From NCBI GenBank assembly GCA_964501185.1, contig CAZCRT010000001.1, positions 62,001 through 126,000 of the forward strand: a stretch of 64,000 nt of DNA, in the 5' to 3' direction. Shown here piece after piece: positions 8,707 through 15,978 of this stretch (its first letter is position 1; every line of letters begins with the position of its first letter). The DNA comes from BS150m-G50 sp964501185 [NCBI: uncultured Bacteroidia bacterium] (GTDB lineage: Bacteria > CAIWAD01 > BS150m-G50). Made by a program: the position numbers and the translations under genes. The notes beneath the pieces are model-generated. The model made no database searches. It saw nothing but the letters and a program-made list of their open reading frames with translations, and was not told the DNA's origin.

Positions 8707-9278
8707 AAATTGAATCGGACCTGATTACCGGTCAGTTTACCACCAAGCTCCAGAGCCTCCTGTATTTTAGCCTTCTGTTGTGTCAGGTCTCCCCTTGAAC
8801 CGGTATTGGCGGCAACCAGTGTTGTCTCTACTGTAAATCCGAAATACTTGAACATAGTTTCATTGTAATCGAAATAGGTTCTGAATGCCTCGGCAGCTTC
8901 AGCTCCCTGGGTAAACAGCCAGGCGACTCTGGTGCCCTCTTTCAGAACGGAAGTGAAATCACTCCTGATCAGCGGAAACAGCCTGTCAACAAAAGCCTTC
9001 GTCTGTGCGGTCATTTGCAGCATGTATACCGGAGAGCCAATCGCAACCGCGTCTGCACTCTTGATTTCCCTGATTATCTCTTCCATGTCATCCTTGATGG
9101 AACAGATACCCTCTTTTCTGCAGGCCAGACACCCCTTACAGGCGCTGATGTTCATGCTGGCCAGATTGAACATCGTTGTCTCAGCCCCTTTCTGCTCAGC
9201 ACCTTCCAGTACGGTTTGCACCAGCTTCTCGGTGTTGAAGCCCCTGCGAGGACTTCCGTTAAATCCCAAAACCTTCAC
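8703..9278 (-). CDS. Flavodoxin-like NAD(P)H-dependent FMN oxidoreductase
   Basis: The protein (191 aa from this start) is a multimeric flavodoxin-like reductase of the NADPH-dependent FMN reductase/iron-sulfur flavoprotein group. The FMN loop Phe-Asn-Gly-Ser-Pro-Arg-Arg-Gly is right at the N-terminus. A Cys-Lys-Gly-Cys-Leu-Ala-Cys motif follows, then Gly-Ser-Pro-Val-Tyr-Met-Leu-Gln-Met. The CxxCxxC cluster is a subfamily signature and may hold an Fe-S cluster. An ATG at 9353 is possible, but the GTG at 9278 is preferred: a strong GAGGGAG lies 6 nt before it and the FMN loop then follows directly, as in relatives. It is first in a three-gene operon with DUF2798 and AraC. Confidence 0.82.
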   Translation of the reverse strand: MKVLGFNGSPRRGFNTEKLVQTVLEGAEQKGAETTMFNLASMNISACKGCLACRKEGICSIKDDMEEIIREIKSADAVAIGSPVYMLQMTAQTKAFVDRLFPLIRSDFTSVLKEGTRVAWLFTQGAEAAEAFRTYFDYNETMFKYFGFTVETTLVAANTGSRGDLTQQKAKIQEALELGGKLTGNQVRFNL

Positions 9279-9554
9279 AATGATCTCCCTCTGTTTCTGT
9301 ACTTTGCGCTTAAGAGACCGTCGCTGACAGTTATGAGATGTCACGTCTGACACCTGTTAACGACCGGCTCCCGGGCAATTCACATAAAAGTACAATAAAT
9401 CTAATGCCGAAAGCGCGTACTGTCAATGATAACAAACCCGGCTCTATTAACCATTCGTCCGATATAGGGTAAATACCAGATAAAACCTGCAAGCGTGTCA
9501 GGCTTTGCGGGTTCTGAATTGTGACAGTATATGAATCTCGGATTTATCCTTTGT

Positions 9555-9935
9555 TCAGGTGATACTGGCAAAGGCGAGGATGTGACCATCCAGGTCAAGG
9601 CTGTAGGCAGCATCCTGCCCCCACGGCATCGGTTGCAGCGCCTGAATTTCCCTGGCGCCAGAGCTGATGGCTCTTTCGTGATACCTGGCGGCATCGTCAA
9701 CCATCAGGTAGATTTCTGAGCGTGGTGTGCCGACGGCAAGTGCCGGATCGGGGAGTTTGTCCCCTAGTAGTTTTCTGATACTGGAATTGGGCATGAATCC
9801 GATTTTAGTACCGTCGGGAAGTGTAAACTCGGTCATTCCCGGGACGTCCTGTGTTGGTTGCAGGTTCAACACCTCAGTATAAAAATCCCGGGTGGTTTCC
9901 TGGCTCTCGACGAAGAAAATTAGAAAAGCTTCCAC
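9555..9935 (-). CDS. VOC-superfamily (glyoxalase/bleomycin-resistance-like) protein
   Basis: This 126-aa protein has the two beta-alpha-beta-beta-beta units of the vicinal oxygen chelate fold. Typical elements are the N-terminal Phe-Val-Glu-Ser-Gln-Glu-Thr-Thr-Arg-Asp-Phe-Tyr and a C-terminal Ala-Tyr-Ser-Leu-Asp-Leu-Asp-Gly-His-Ile-Leu-Ala. Members range from glyoxalase I and dioxygenases to antibiotic-binding proteins, and the substrate cannot be told from sequence. It follows the truncated membrane-protein gene by 14 bp and the quinone reductase before that, so the three may share a transcript. A fragment on the same strand (9401-9700) in another frame is judged spurious. Confidence 0.75.
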   Translation of the reverse strand: MEAFLIFFVESQETTRDFYTEVLNLQPTQDVPGMTEFTLPDGTKIGFMPNSSIRKLLGDKLPDPALAVGTPRSEIYLMVDDAARYHERAISSGAREIQALQPMPWGQDAAYSLDLDGHILAFASIT

Positions 9936-9949
9936 GCCTGTCTCCCTGT

Positions 9950-10171
9950 CTATAGAAAATGGTTCGAAACAGATGTGATCAGATTTGCCGGTTCCACCCA
10001 GCCAGAAGCCAGAAAGGAAATTATCTGATCCTGATAATTGTTAGAGGGAACATTGAAGCACACAAAAAGCCCGGGAACCTTCACGCCAGAAGCATGTGCC
10101 AACGCAACAGAAGCAAAATAAAGGCCCCCTGCCAGCAGGGAGTATTTGAGAAGTCGGGCCTGTTTACTCAT
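9950..10171 (-). pseudogene. Truncated small membrane protein next to the quinone reductase
   Basis: This 73-codon frame has one hydrophobic N-terminal segment (about residues 8-26). Then comes a Val-Lys-Val-Pro-Gly-Leu-Phe-Val-Cys-Phe-Asn-Val-Pro-Ser stretch and Tyr-Gln-Asp-Gln-Ile-Ile-Ser-Phe-Leu-Ala. This pattern recalls a family of roughly 150-aa multi-pass membrane proteins often encoded next to NAD(P)H oxidoreductases. Here the similarity stops at Gly-Trp (about residue 58), and 15 unrelated residues lead to a TAG. The second half is therefore probably lost, though a short functional protein is not excluded. It overlaps the quinone-reductase gene by 8 bp, so it is still coupled to it. 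The family link rests on memory. Confidence 0.45.
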
Positions 10172-10742
10172 TCAACCCGATCCTGTAGCAGCTATTCAAC
10201 CATTTAAGCCTGGTTTCCTCAGAGGACATCCTCACCGAACCAAAGTATGTTCTATGCACTGGCTTGATTCCACAGAACCGCAGAATGTCTTTCATCATTT
10301 TATATCCCGGGTCGCCAATGATCCACCTGTAGTACAGCGGCGGTGTGTCCATCGTGCTTATCACTCTGGCCGATTTACCCTGGAGGAATTTGTCCCAGGC
10401 TACAACACGCTTACTCTTCTTGTGTTTGAAAGCATATCCCGGCATCAGGGTCCGCTCAATAAACGCCTTCAATAATGCCGGTGGTGTTGCCCACCAGGTT
10501 GGGTATACGAATACCAGATGGTCGGACCAGTTGATCTGCTCCTGTGCCCGTACGAGGTCCTGCTCCAGGACTTGTTCTGTCGCGTAGCCGTTTTCGAGAA
10601 AGGGCGCGAAATCAAGCCCCCCGATATCTATACGTTTGATCTCGTGACCGGCGTTACTGGCGCCTTCGCAGTATTTATCCGCCAGGTGTGCCGTAAGGCC
10701 TTCGGTTGATGGGTGTCCGAGAAGGACCAGAATTTTTTTCAT
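10164..10742 (-). CDS. NAD(P)H dehydrogenase (quinone), flavodoxin-like fold
   Basis: This 192-aa protein belongs to the flavodoxin-2 (NQO1/MdaB/KefF-type) family, two-electron reductases of quinones that use FAD or FMN. The N-terminal beta strand and phosphate loop read Ile-Leu-Val-Leu-Leu-Gly-His-Pro-Ser. The isoalloxazine-contact region has Phe-Val-Tyr-Pro-Thr-Trp-Trp-Ala-Thr-Pro-Pro-Ala-Leu-Leu-Lys, and Pro-Gly-Tyr-Ala-Phe follows, all as expected. Two-electron reduction avoids semiquinones and so protects against oxidative stress. The 3' end overlaps a truncated membrane-protein gene by 8 bp. It lies near other reductases (5387-6349 and 8703-9278) in the same orientation. Confidence 0.88.
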   Translation of the reverse strand: MKKILVLLGHPSTEGLTAHLADKYCEGASNAGHEIKRIDIGGLDFAPFLENGYATEQVLEQDLVRAQEQINWSDHLVFVYPTWWATPPALLKAFIERTLMPGYAFKHKKSKRVVAWDKFLQGKSARVISTMDTPPLYYRWIIGDPGYKMMKDILRFCGIKPVHRTYFGSVRMSSEETRLKWLNSCYRIGLNE

Positions 10743-10795
10743 GTGTGTCCGTGGCTATACTGCGGTACTCGCCAGTGCACTCCATTCAGCCCGGG

Positions 10796-12077
10796 TCATT
10801 CGTCCTCCTGCGTCCCTGTCAACTCCTCCAGAAAACCGGAAGCCTCGGTAAACCCGGAATTGAGTTGCAAGGATTCGCGGCAATGTATCACGGCCAGATC
10901 GGTCTGGCCAAGCCTGTGCAGACACTTAGCGAGCACATAATGAGTGTAGTAGCCGTACTCCGCATCGGGGGTACAGTTCCAGACAGCCACGTAGAAACAC
11001 GCCGGCATCCTCAAACAGCTCACGGGTGTAAAGCTTCAGGCCGATGCTCAATAGAATGGTTTCATGGAAGAGGTATTCCTGCTCCTGTTCTTGCTCCAGC
11101 CGCTGATAGCACTCCACTGCCGCCCGGGGACCGTCTTTTTTCCAGGCCCGGAAAACAGGCTGACAGACATCTTTTCTGTCATCCCGGGGAACAGTCAGCG
11201 CATCAACGATATAATAGATCCAGTCATCAGTGTCGACATAACTGCCCGCATACTCCCGGTAGTCATCCAGAACACCTTCAACCTGCATCTCTTCGGTGGT
11301 TTTACCGGCAGCCAGCCCCTGACGCACAATTTCCACCGTAGTGTTCATCATATCCGCATAGGCTGGTAGTTGATCCCAGCTGCCGGTAGTGTTGTAACCG
11401 GCCACCTGGCCATGATGGCCGGAAACCAGGCGCACATCCTGTGGCAACAGGGTCATCAGGCGACGAACAACCGGCTCAAACTCAAGCAGGTCCCCGTCAC
11501 GATCGATAGAGGGAAAATTGAAGCCGTTGACCACAGAGCTGATATGGGCTATCCCGAGCCCGGTGAAGTGCACCATGATTTCGTTGTCATCGTGGCTGCC
11601 GGAAATATCGATCAGACGAATAGTCTCGCCGTTGAATTCTATCTCCAGCGAATCAGCAAAAGTTATATCGGGAAAGATGTCGGCTGGATACTCGCTGAAA
11701 AGGAAGGTTCCGCTTCGCAGTTTCTCCGGTAAAAGGTGGTGTGCCACAATCACCGGTTCCGCCCCGAAAATGCCATTGCCGCCGATGTGTTCCCCATGTC
11801 GGTGAGTGGTGATGATATACCTGGGCGGGCCAAACCCCAGGCTGTCCACAAAACGCCCGAGAGCACCTGTGTCCGAACTGTTGTGAGTATCAACCAGCAA
11901 CAGGCCATCCTCCCCGGTGAAAACCAGCGAGTTGTTGGAGTAGCTGCCCTGGTCAGTGCTGAGTAACAGCAGGCCCGGGGCCAGGGGGGTGACCTGAAAA
12001 TAATCATCAGCTCTGGCGGGTTGATCCAGACCCGGCAGCAGCAGGCCGATAATGATGGCACGCAGGGCGGCGGACAT
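10796..12077 (-). pseudogene. Exported MBL-fold hydrolase with TPR-like tail, interrupted by a frameshift
   Basis: The uninterrupted frame runs from 12077 to 10926 (383 codons). It has a signal peptide, then an MBL domain with His92-Arg-His94-Gly-Glu96-His97, a variant of HxHxDH in which Asp is replaced by Glu. A Ser-Gly-His-His-Gly motif lies further on. The tail is helical and repeat-like. Near 10970, in a run of five C on the coding strand, the frame breaks and ends in an unrelated stretch. Removing one C restores a continuous tail: Tyr-Pro-Asp-Ala-Glu-Tyr-Gly, then Leu-Ala-Lys-Cys-Leu-His-Arg-Leu-Gly-Gln, a TPR-like helix pair, ending at 10796 for about 426 aa. This is either a homopolymer sequencing error or a true mutation. 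Confidence 0.65.
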
Positions 12078-12219
12078 GATTCAACCTCCCGGTTGGTTTG
12101 AAATACACCCTTCCCGAGAACGCCGAGGGTTTACAGGAAAACTGTATTATGGTCATCGCTTTAAAACAGAAGGAGGAATGTCATCGCTCCGGGTTTGTGG
12201 GTTTTGTCCTGTGGACGGT

Positions 12220-13335
12220 TCACTGCCTTCTGACGCAATTAGGCAGGGAGCCAACTTCGGCGTCCCCGAGAGCAATTGACTCCATGCAATCACGAGGGGT
12301 GCAACAGGTGTGGCACACCCGCTTGAAAGCACGCACACTCAGCAAATTGACCTCTGGCGCCATGAGACCTTCCTTCAGCGGCTCCTCGCGCAGGAGGTCG
12401 GTACTGAGATACTTCTTGTTATCGTCCGGAAAGACGGTAACGACAACCGCTTCTTGACCAAGCTCTTCCAGGACCATCAGCGCACCCAGGAAGTTTGCCC
12501 CTGAAGAGATTCCAACTCCCAGCCCAAGCTGCTCGGCGAGTTTCTGCGCCATCAGGATGGCATCGCCGTCATCAACACTGACGATCTCATCCAGGCCATC
12601 CAGATCCAGAATTGACGGGATAAATTCATCTGAGATTCCCTGGATACGGTGTTTTCCTACTTTATGGCCGGTCGACAGGGTTGGCGAGTTGGATGGCTCC
12701 AACGGGCGCAGTTGTATAGCGGGATGCTTTTCCCTGAGAAAACGTCCCGCCCCCATTATAGTGCCACCGGTTCCGACTCCCGCCACAAGAGCATCCGGGT
12801 ACAGCGCGCGAAACCGCAATTGCCACCAGATCTCGGGGCCTGTCGTCCGGTAATGGGCTTCAACATTATCCTCGTTGGAAAACTGCCGGGGAAGAAAAGC
12901 ATTTTCTGTCCTCTCCGCCAGCTCCTCTGCCCGGCTGATACTGCCGAGAAACCCGCCGCCTTCACGACTTACCAGCACAATTTCCGCACCCAGGCTACGG
13001 ATGAGATTAATGCGCTCCTCGCTCATCCAGCTTGGCATGAATATAGTCACCGGATGCCCCAGTGCGCGCCCTATTGACGCAAAAGCTATACCGGTGTTAC
13101 CACTGGTCGCCTCAACAACCAGGTTGCCCGGCTTCAGAATACCCCGCTCATAGCCCTGCTCCAGGATGTGGAAAGCCATTCGATCCTTTATACTCCCGGT
13201 CATATTCAGATGCTCGGCTTTGGCATAGATGGTGCGCTTCTTCCCATTATACTGGAGCTCAATTTCCAACAGTGGCGTGTTGCCGATGAGACAGGATAAT
13301 CCGTTTATCCGCGGCTGGCTTCTACTCTCCGTCAT
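12220..13335 (-). CDS. Cysteine synthase / CBS-like PLP enzyme with Cys-rich C-terminal tail
   Basis: This 371-aa protein belongs to the fold-type II PLP enzymes (O-acetylserine sulfhydrylase and cystathionine beta-synthase). The PLP lysine is Lys50 in Thr-Gly-Ser-Ile-Lys-Asp-Arg. A Glu-Ala-Thr-Ser-Gly-Asn-Thr-Gly loop binds the substrate carboxylate and Gly-Val-Gly-Thr-Gly-Gly-Thr holds the cofactor phosphate. These support beta-replacement on a serine derivative. Unusually, about 45 residues after the catalytic domain contain Cys341, Cys344, Cys345, Cys350 and Cys367 in a Cys-His-Thr-Cys-Cys arrangement that could bind a metal or act as a redox site. It lies 29 bp after the YbjQ gene. The exact reaction (cysteine synthase or a specialised homologue) is not settled. 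Confidence 0.8.
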   Translation of the reverse strand: MTESRSQPRINGLSCLIGNTPLLEIELQYNGKKRTIYAKAEHLNMTGSIKDRMAFHILEQGYERGILKPGNLVVEATSGNTGIAFASIGRALGHPVTIFMPSWMSEERINLIRSLGAEIVLVSREGGGFLGSISRAEELAERTENAFLPRQFSNEDNVEAHYRTTGPEIWWQLRFRALYPDALVAGVGTGGTIMGAGRFLREKHPAIQLRPLEPSNSPTLSTGHKVGKHRIQGISDEFIPSILDLDGLDEIVSVDDGDAILMAQKLAEQLGLGVGISSGANFLGALMVLEELGQEAVVVTVFPDDNKKYLSTDLLREEPLKEGLMAPEVNLLSVRAFKRVCHTCCTPRDCMESIALGDAEVGSLPNCVRRQ

Positions 13336-13364
13336 AAGTTCTCCATCCAGGTTCTTTGCCAGGT

Positions 13365-13691
13365 TTACAATTGCTTTTTTCGGAGCTTAACAGCGGTACC
13401 ATAAGCGAGCAATTCAGCAGATCCCTGCATCACCGCCGAAGTGGCAAACCGCAGACATACCACTCCATCAGCCCCCATGCTTTCAGCCTCTTGTTTCATC
13501 CGATCGATCGCCTGTTCGCGTGATTCAGCCAGCATCTTGGTGTACTCGGTAATCTCGCCACCAACTATGGTGCGTAATCCTGCAAGAATATCTTTACCGA
13601 CATGTCTGGCACGGATGGTGTTGCCCCTGACCAGTCCCAGCGTTTCAACGACTTCGTAATCGCCGAAATTATCCTGTGTTGTGATAAGCAT
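13365..13691 (-). CDS. ybjQ: YbjQ/UPF0145 family protein
   Basis: This 108-aa protein matches the UPF0145/YbjQ family, also called putative heavy-metal-binding domain proteins. Recognisable stretches are the N-terminal Met-Leu-Ile-Thr-Thr, a Leu-Gly-Leu-Val-Arg-Gly-Asn-Thr-Ile segment, Tyr-Thr-Lys-Met-Leu-x-x-x-Arg-Glu-Gln-Ala and [10 protein letters not shown]. The family forms pentameric assemblies, but its cellular role is not established. It begins 9 bp after a small two-helix membrane protein gene and is followed closely by the cysteine-synthase-like gene, which suggests one operon. Confidence 0.85.
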   Translation of the reverse strand: MLITTQDNFGDYEVVETLGLVRGNTIRARHVGKDILAGLRTIVGGEITEYTKMLAESREQAIDRMKQEAESMGADGVVCLRFATSAVMQGSAELLAYGTAVKLRKKQL

Positions 13692-13700
13692 CAGAATCCC

Positions 13701-13904
13701 CTATTTTTCAACCGTCCTGTCATAATAATCATCCTCGCTGCTGGTCAGGCGATCTTTGAGCGCTTTGACAAATAACAATCCGATCCCGACAATTGCTACC
13801 AGGCCGATAATTCCCCATGGGAAAGTGGTTATGATGCCTGCAAACAAAGCGATCAACCAGCCAACTGCGACAATCCCCAGCAGTAAATACCCGAAATACT
13901 CCAT
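13701..13904 (-). CDS. Small two-helix membrane protein preceding ybjQ
   Basis: This 67-aa protein has two hydrophobic helices (about residues 5-25 and 28-48) and an acidic, tyrosine-rich tail with Asp-Asp-Tyr-Tyr-Asp. No function is recognised. Its position 9 bp upstream of ybjQ, the membrane topology and a clean ATG make it a believable gene. I infer that it may anchor or partner the YbjQ protein. The other frame in this stretch (13729-13926) is a shadow. Confidence 0.6.
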   Translation of the reverse strand: MEYFGYLLLGIVAVGWLIALFAGIITTFPWGIIGLVAIVGIGLLFVKALKDRLTSSEDDYYDRTVEK

Positions 13905-14394
13905 ACTGTACCCCTCTCGTTAACACCGAGGTGTGAAACCTGCCCCCGGTAGAAGACTGGCGGACAACAGGTTATGATTTAAAAGTATGTAACCCGAAAA
14001 TATGTAGTTCATAAAACAGGCGTGGTAGTAAAGTAGTAAGTGAAGTGCAGATAGACAAGATGATGAGTCTGATGAGTTGAACTGAGCAGCAAACCCTATC
14101 AGGCAAACGGGCGATAAACCTGTTCCTCTTCTCAATAATACTGTAGCAGGCAGCCAGGTCTTCGCCTGTTACAGGGATGAAGCAACCCACAGGTTTATGC
14201 GCCGGCTGACTGCCCGATGAAGAGCTATCTGTAAGAAACAGGGTGGATGGTTGAGACTATTCGTTTTTCTCAATAATACTGTAGCAGGCAGCCAGGTCTT
14301 CGCCTGTTACAGGGATGAAGCAACCCACAGGTTTATGCGCCGGCTGACTGCCCGATGAAGAGCTATCTGTAAGAAACAGGGTGGATGGTTGAGA
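13905..14394. other. Gene-poor stretch upstream of the ybjQ cluster
   Basis: No convincing gene was seen in these 490 bp. The right part (from 14131) is made of a tandem duplication described separately. The left part holds no clear promoter or RNA structure. Small open frames on the minus strand here (13920-14190) are read-through of the duplicated coding tail into non-coding sequence. Confidence 0.6.
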
Positions 14395-14434
14395 CTATTC
14401 GTTTTTCTCAATAATACTGTAGCAGGCAGCCAGG
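14131..14434. repeat. 138-bp tandem duplication carrying the 3' end of a small gene
   Basis: The segment starting at 14131 (ctcaataatactgtagcagg) recurs at 14269 and again at 14407. This gives two apparently identical 138-bp copies plus 28 bp of a third. Read on the minus strand, every copy encodes Leu-Ala-Ala-Cys-Tyr-Ser-Ile-Ile-Glu-Lys, the same tail as the small membrane protein ending at 14395. The copies therefore arose by duplication of that gene's end and downstream sequence. The lack of visible divergence suggests a recent event. Confidence 0.9.
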
Positions 14435-14634
14435 AAATTTTCCTCGGGGGCGCTGGCGGTAGACGCAGAGCGAGGTGAGAGTTTGAGGTCCTGTTGGGCG
14501 CGTCCAATGTAGTCGGCGAGATGTTGCATTTGTTGACGGTAACGACGTTCCGGCAGCCTGTTACGCAGTAACCGGATTGTGTACAGGACACCTAAAACGC
14601 CCGCGGCAACTGTCAACGCGAACAGCCACTCCAT
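14395..14634 (-). CDS. Small single-helix membrane protein (function unknown)
   Basis: This 79-aa protein has an N-terminal transmembrane helix (about residues 3-20) followed by a basic segment rich in Arg and Gln (residues 23-53). A coiled-coil tendency is possible but weak. A ribosome site (GGAGG) lies 5-10 nt before the ATG. The last 10-13 residues (Leu-Ala-Ala-Cys-Tyr-Ser-Ile-Ile-Glu-Lys) are encoded by the first unit of a 138-bp tandem duplication, so the C-terminus may not be ancestral. The name and role are unknown. It may be co-transcribed with the ybjQ cluster, though the duplicated region separates them. Confidence 0.5.
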   Translation of the reverse strand: MEWLFALTVAAGVLGVLYTIRLLRNRLPERRYRQQMQHLADYIGRAQQDLKLSPRSASTASAPEENFLAACYSIIEKNE

Positions 14635-15036
14635 GTTCGTATCCTCCTTTATCGCATTGGCGTCCCTTAAGCGATTATTGAATTTTAAATTCAGTAATCG
14701 TAAGGCAGCAGTAATGGAACATTATCTGCTTGAGCCGCCATTTGAAACGCAGCTATGAGTGTGCGTTTCACTTGTATTATCGGCGGGATTCCGAAAACGT
14801 TGAGAAGGAAAATTGACCACGAAGATCACGAAGGAGAAGTCGGGATGGTTAAACTAGAACAGGGAAACTATTACTATACAAAATCGCTGTTTAACATTGG
14901 TTTATCAACCACATGGATAGACATTGGCGACTTTCGTGATTGTATTTTCCCTTTGTTCCGGGATTCCCCATAAAACAACTCTTCTTCGTGTGCTTCGTGA
15001 AGCGTAGCGCTTCTTGGTGAGTCTTCTGGTTGTTTC
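14635..15036. other. Intergenic stretch with inverted CACGAAG-type repeats
   Basis: No gene was recognised in these 402 bp. An arm at 14814-14839 contains CACGAAG twice (as in ccacgaagatcacgaagg). A matching arm on the opposite strand at about 14979-15020 contains the inverse (cttcgtgtgcttcgtg). The arms enclose about 140 bp, like a small non-autonomous or palindromic repeat. CACGAAG multimers occur between genes in many unrelated bacterial genomes. The 72-codon frame at 14755-14973 crosses the left arm (Asp-His-Glu-Asp-His-Glu) and is not believed to be a gene. Confidence 0.5.
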
Positions 15037-15978
15037 TCACCAGTCGAACGGATCGAAATTGGATTCCACTTCCCGGGGATCCTCTTCCGCCTCCCAGCGT
15101 CGGCGGGTGCGGCGGTTACGGCGACGGACAATAATCACGGCAACAATAACCAGCACCAGGATAAACCCCCAGATCCAGCTGTTGATGCCCAGTAGAATGT
15201 AATAGAAATAATGTTTCCAGAGGTGTCGTCGCCATTGTTTCTCAAATCCCGCAAACGATTCACCTGTTGCTGTTTGAAAAGCTCCCTCGAAAGGATGTCC
15301 ACGTCCCAGCTGATTCAACAGAAGCACCATTGCCGACCCACCGAAACGGTCGCGAAAATAGTCAACCGCCAGAACAGCCTCACTGTAGGCCAGTCGCGCT
15401 TCAGTTCCGGAGAAGCTATGGAGATCCTCCAGTTCATCCAGAGCAAAAACCCTGCTGGTCAGTAGAGCCCTGGCAATTTCTGAGCGTCGTGTGATATCAA
15501 GCTCGCCCGACACAGACACCGCGATTCCCTCATTCAACCATTTCGGTACCGGAAATCCGCGCGCCAGAGTGTGAACCGCCAGATGGGCAAGTTCATGGGA
15601 CAACAGAGATGACCAGTCGTTCCGCACACTAGCCCAGCGATTGCTTTTAAGCAGAACAATATTGCGATCGGAAAGGGCAACAGCCGCACCCCAATGTGGC
15701 ACACTCCCGCGTGCTATCCGGTAAAATTCGTCTGCAGAGGGGGCGATCAGAACTATCGGATGATCGGGCAGGCGCACCGGCAATTCGCGCTCCACCCGCT
15801 GCCAGGCAGCGACCAGAAGATATGTGATATCACGGGCCAGGTGGCTGTCACGGGAATCATATTGAACGGTGAAAGGTGGTGATTGCAGCTCAAGCAGGTT
15901 GCTGTCTGTCGTTGGCGCCGCCTTAATGGCCAGCGGTAATAGCAGGAACAGGATAAACAGGCGCAGATAACGGCTCAC
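15037..15978 (-). CDS. Membrane-anchored peptidase MA-like zinc metallopeptidase
   Basis: This 313-aa protein has a signal peptide (residues 1-20), an extracytoplasmic domain and one C-terminal transmembrane helix (about 245-267), then a very basic cytoplasmic segment and an acidic end. The zinc motif is His128-Glu129-Leu-Ala-His132, and Glu150 in Trp-Leu-Asn-Glu-Gly-Ile-Ala is the third ligand, a gluzincin pattern typical of the peptidase MA family. It should cleave proteins or peptides in the periplasm, but the substrate is unknown. Its ATG overlaps the priA stop by 4 bp, making it the last gene of the valS-recG-priA operon. Confidence 0.78.
   Translation of the reverse strand: MSRYLRLFILFLLLPLAIKAAPTTDSNLLELQSPPFTVQYDSRDSHLARDITYLLVAAWQRVERELPVRLPDHPIVLIAPSADEFYRIARGSVPHWGAAVALSDRNIVLLKSNRWASVRNDWSSLLSHELAHLAVHTLARGFPVPKWLNEGIAVSVSGELDITRRSEIARALLTSRVFALDELEDLHSFSGTEARLAYSEAVLAVDYFRDRFGGSAMVLLLNQLGRGHPFEGAFQTATGESFAGFEKQWRRHLWKHYFYYILLGINSWIWGFILVLVIVAVIIVRRRNRRTRRRWEAEEDPREVESNFDPFDW

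Noticed and set aside
10706-11341. 211-codon plus-strand open frame
   Set aside because: It lies across the frameshifted MBL-fold gene and has no recognisable domain.
14755-14973. 72-codon plus-strand frame
   Set aside because: It crosses the CACGAAG repeat arm and shows no family, so it is read as repeat translation.
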